Below are positions 14,455 to 15,079 of a stretch of DNA of 15,079 nucleotides, piece by piece (the stretch's first letter is position 1; every line of letters starts with the position of its first letter). This DNA comes from Acidothermaceae bacterium. Its GTDB lineage: Bacteria > Actinomycetota > Actinomycetes > Acidothermales > Acidothermaceae. The stretch covers positions 1 to 15,079 of the forward strand of contig JAICLV010000052.1 of assembly GCA_025925185.1 (NCBI GenBank). Direction: 5' to 3'. The translations under genes and the position numbers were made by a program. The notes under the pieces were generated by a model that saw only the letters and a program-made list of their open reading frames with translations, ran no database searches and was not told where the DNA came from.

Positions 14455-15006
14455 GTGCCGGCAAAGTTCGTACTGAAGAAGGGTCGGTCGGGCAAGTACA
14501 AGTTCACGCTCGAGAGCGCAACCGGCCAACAACTGCTTGAGTCGTCCGACCATCCGAACCTGCGCGCGGCGAAGCTCGCGCTGGCGGCCGTGCAACGCAC
14601 CGTTGCAAACGCCGAGGTCGACGACCGCACATCGGCGACCGCCGCAAAGAAGACGACGGGTCGCAAGAGCGCCGCGAAGAAGACCACACGCAAGGCGGCG
14701 GCCAAGAAGACGACCGCCAAGAAGACAGGCGCGCGTAAGACTGCCGCCAAGAAGACGACCGCTAAGAAGACCACACGTAAGACTGCGGCCAAGAAGACAA
14801 CGGCGAAGCGGACCGGCGCGCGCAAGACGACGGCCCGCAAGTCCACCGCGCGCAAGACCACCGCGCGCAAGACCACCGCGCGCAAGACGACCGCGCGCAA
14901 GACCACCGCGCGCAAGACGACCGCGCGGAAGTCAACGGTGCGCAAGACGACCGCGCGCAAGACGGCGGCTACGAAGGCCACCGCCCGCAAGACGCCGGCT
15001 CTCTAG
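14455..15006 (+). CDS. DUF1508-like protein with histone H1-like Lys/Arg repeat tail
   Basis: The reading frame runs 183 residues from a GTG preceded by GAGGAGG at five bases. Residues 1-58 resemble the small DUF1508/YegP domain: KFVLKKGRSGKYKFTLESAT, then GQQLLESSDHPNLRAAKLAL and an AVDD-like end. From residue 63 on it is a low-complexity tail of AAKKTT, then ARKTT pentads, rich in Lys, Arg, Thr and Ala with no acidic residues. Such tails resemble eukaryotic H1 and the C-termini of actinobacterial nucleoid proteins, so non-specific DNA binding and chromosome compaction is the likely role (inference). The frame ends at TAG 15004-15006, but pentad repeats continue in the same frame afterwards, so this may be a truncated version of a longer protein. 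Confidence 0.85.
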   Translation: MPAKFVLKKGRSGKYKFTLESATGQQLLESSDHPNLRAAKLALAAVQRTVANAEVDDRTSATAAKKTTGRKSAAKKTTRKAAAKKTTAKKTGARKTAAKKTTAKKTTRKTAAKKTTAKRTGARKTTARKSTARKTTARKTTARKTTARKTTARKTTARKSTVRKTTARKTAATKATARKTPAL

Positions 15007-15045
15007 ACGACGGCTCGCAAGACGACGGCTCGCAAGAGCGTCGGT
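14821..15045 (+). repeat. 15-bp tandem repeat array encoding ARKTT pentads
   Basis: About 15 consecutive 15-bp units start at 14821, with consensus CGCAAGACSACCGCG. The units at 14851-14865, 14866-14880 and 14896-14910 are identical. The phase is kept through 14971-15000 and beyond the stop-bearing unit at 15001-15015. Such arrays are prone to copy-number change by slippage or recombination in steps of five residues. Confidence 0.85.
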
Positions 15046-15079
15046 CGCCCGCGCGCCGCGAAGAAGACAGCGAGCGCGA
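15007..15079 (+). other. In-frame continuation of the H1-like repeat tail after TAG, open to window edge
   Basis: Immediately after the TAG the same frame reads TTARKTTARKSVGRPRAAKK and then TASA with no further stop. It has the same composition and repeat phase as the tail before it, plus an AT-hook-like GRPR core. It has no start codon with a ribosome site of its own. It is best explained as the detached C-terminal end of the preceding gene, or as read-through sequence. Confidence 0.6.

Noticed and set aside
14295..14990. Minus-strand frame with hydrophobic LRAVVLRAVV repeats that looks like a membrane repeat protein
   Set aside because: It is the exact antisense of the Lys/Arg/Thr repeat array of the H1-like gene, which has a strong ribosome site and a DUF1508-like N-terminus.
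14821..15045. Possible CRISPR or other spaced array
   Set aside because: The 15-bp units are directly abutting with no spacers, and they encode a continuous pentapeptide repeat in one frame.

Overview
The window is high-GC bacterial DNA with the gene content of an actinomycete-type genome (Actinomycetota, possibly Acidimicrobiia or a relative). The evidence is strong G/C preference at third codon positions, GTG starts, a probably leaderless gene, and a glnE - glnA2-type glutamine synthetase - NAD synthase - panB neighbourhood of the kind found in actinobacteria. The lineage call is an inference from gene order and composition. I saw no rRNA, tRNA, CRISPR array, insertion sequence or prophage. 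No gene-free stretch exceeds 300 bases. The longest are 11918-12130, which holds a promoter with two operators, and 7259-7456, where I see nothing firm.

Layout. 1-3561 (minus) is a nitrogen block: glnA (class I glutamine synthetase) followed by glnE, the GlnA adenylyltransferase/adenylyl-removase, which runs off the left edge. Next, also on the minus strand, is a two-gene unit of a 63-residue Xre regulator overlapping a four-helix membrane protein. Divergent from it is nadE, glutamine-dependent NAD synthase. The gap between xre and nadE holds two 18-bp operator-like palindromes. 6098-9637 (minus) pairs a glycogen-debranching-type glycosidase with a family 4 glycosyltransferase. 9738-11917 (minus) is an efflux operon, a DHA2-type MFS transporter overlapping its TetR regulator, with two matching 21-bp inverted repeats around its likely promoter. 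Divergent from it, panB (pantothenate synthesis) overlaps a gene for an unrecognised 198-residue protein with an SIS-like stretch. A DedA membrane protein (minus) follows, convergent with that pair. Last, on the plus strand, is a DUF1508-like protein with a histone H1-like lysine/arginine repeat tail; its repeats continue in frame past a TAG stop to the window edge.

How the genes fit together. The left half is core metabolism tied to glutamine: GS makes it, GlnE controls GS, and NadE uses it as amide donor. This GS lacks the usual adenylylation tyrosine segment, so GlnE probably acts on another GS elsewhere. The middle is carbohydrate handling and drug or solute export. The most interesting material is regulatory and structural: the twin Xre operators on leaderless-looking promoters, the twin TetR operators, long perfect inverted repeats between glnA and glnE and ahead of the H1-like gene, and the interrupted nucleoid-protein repeat at the right end.
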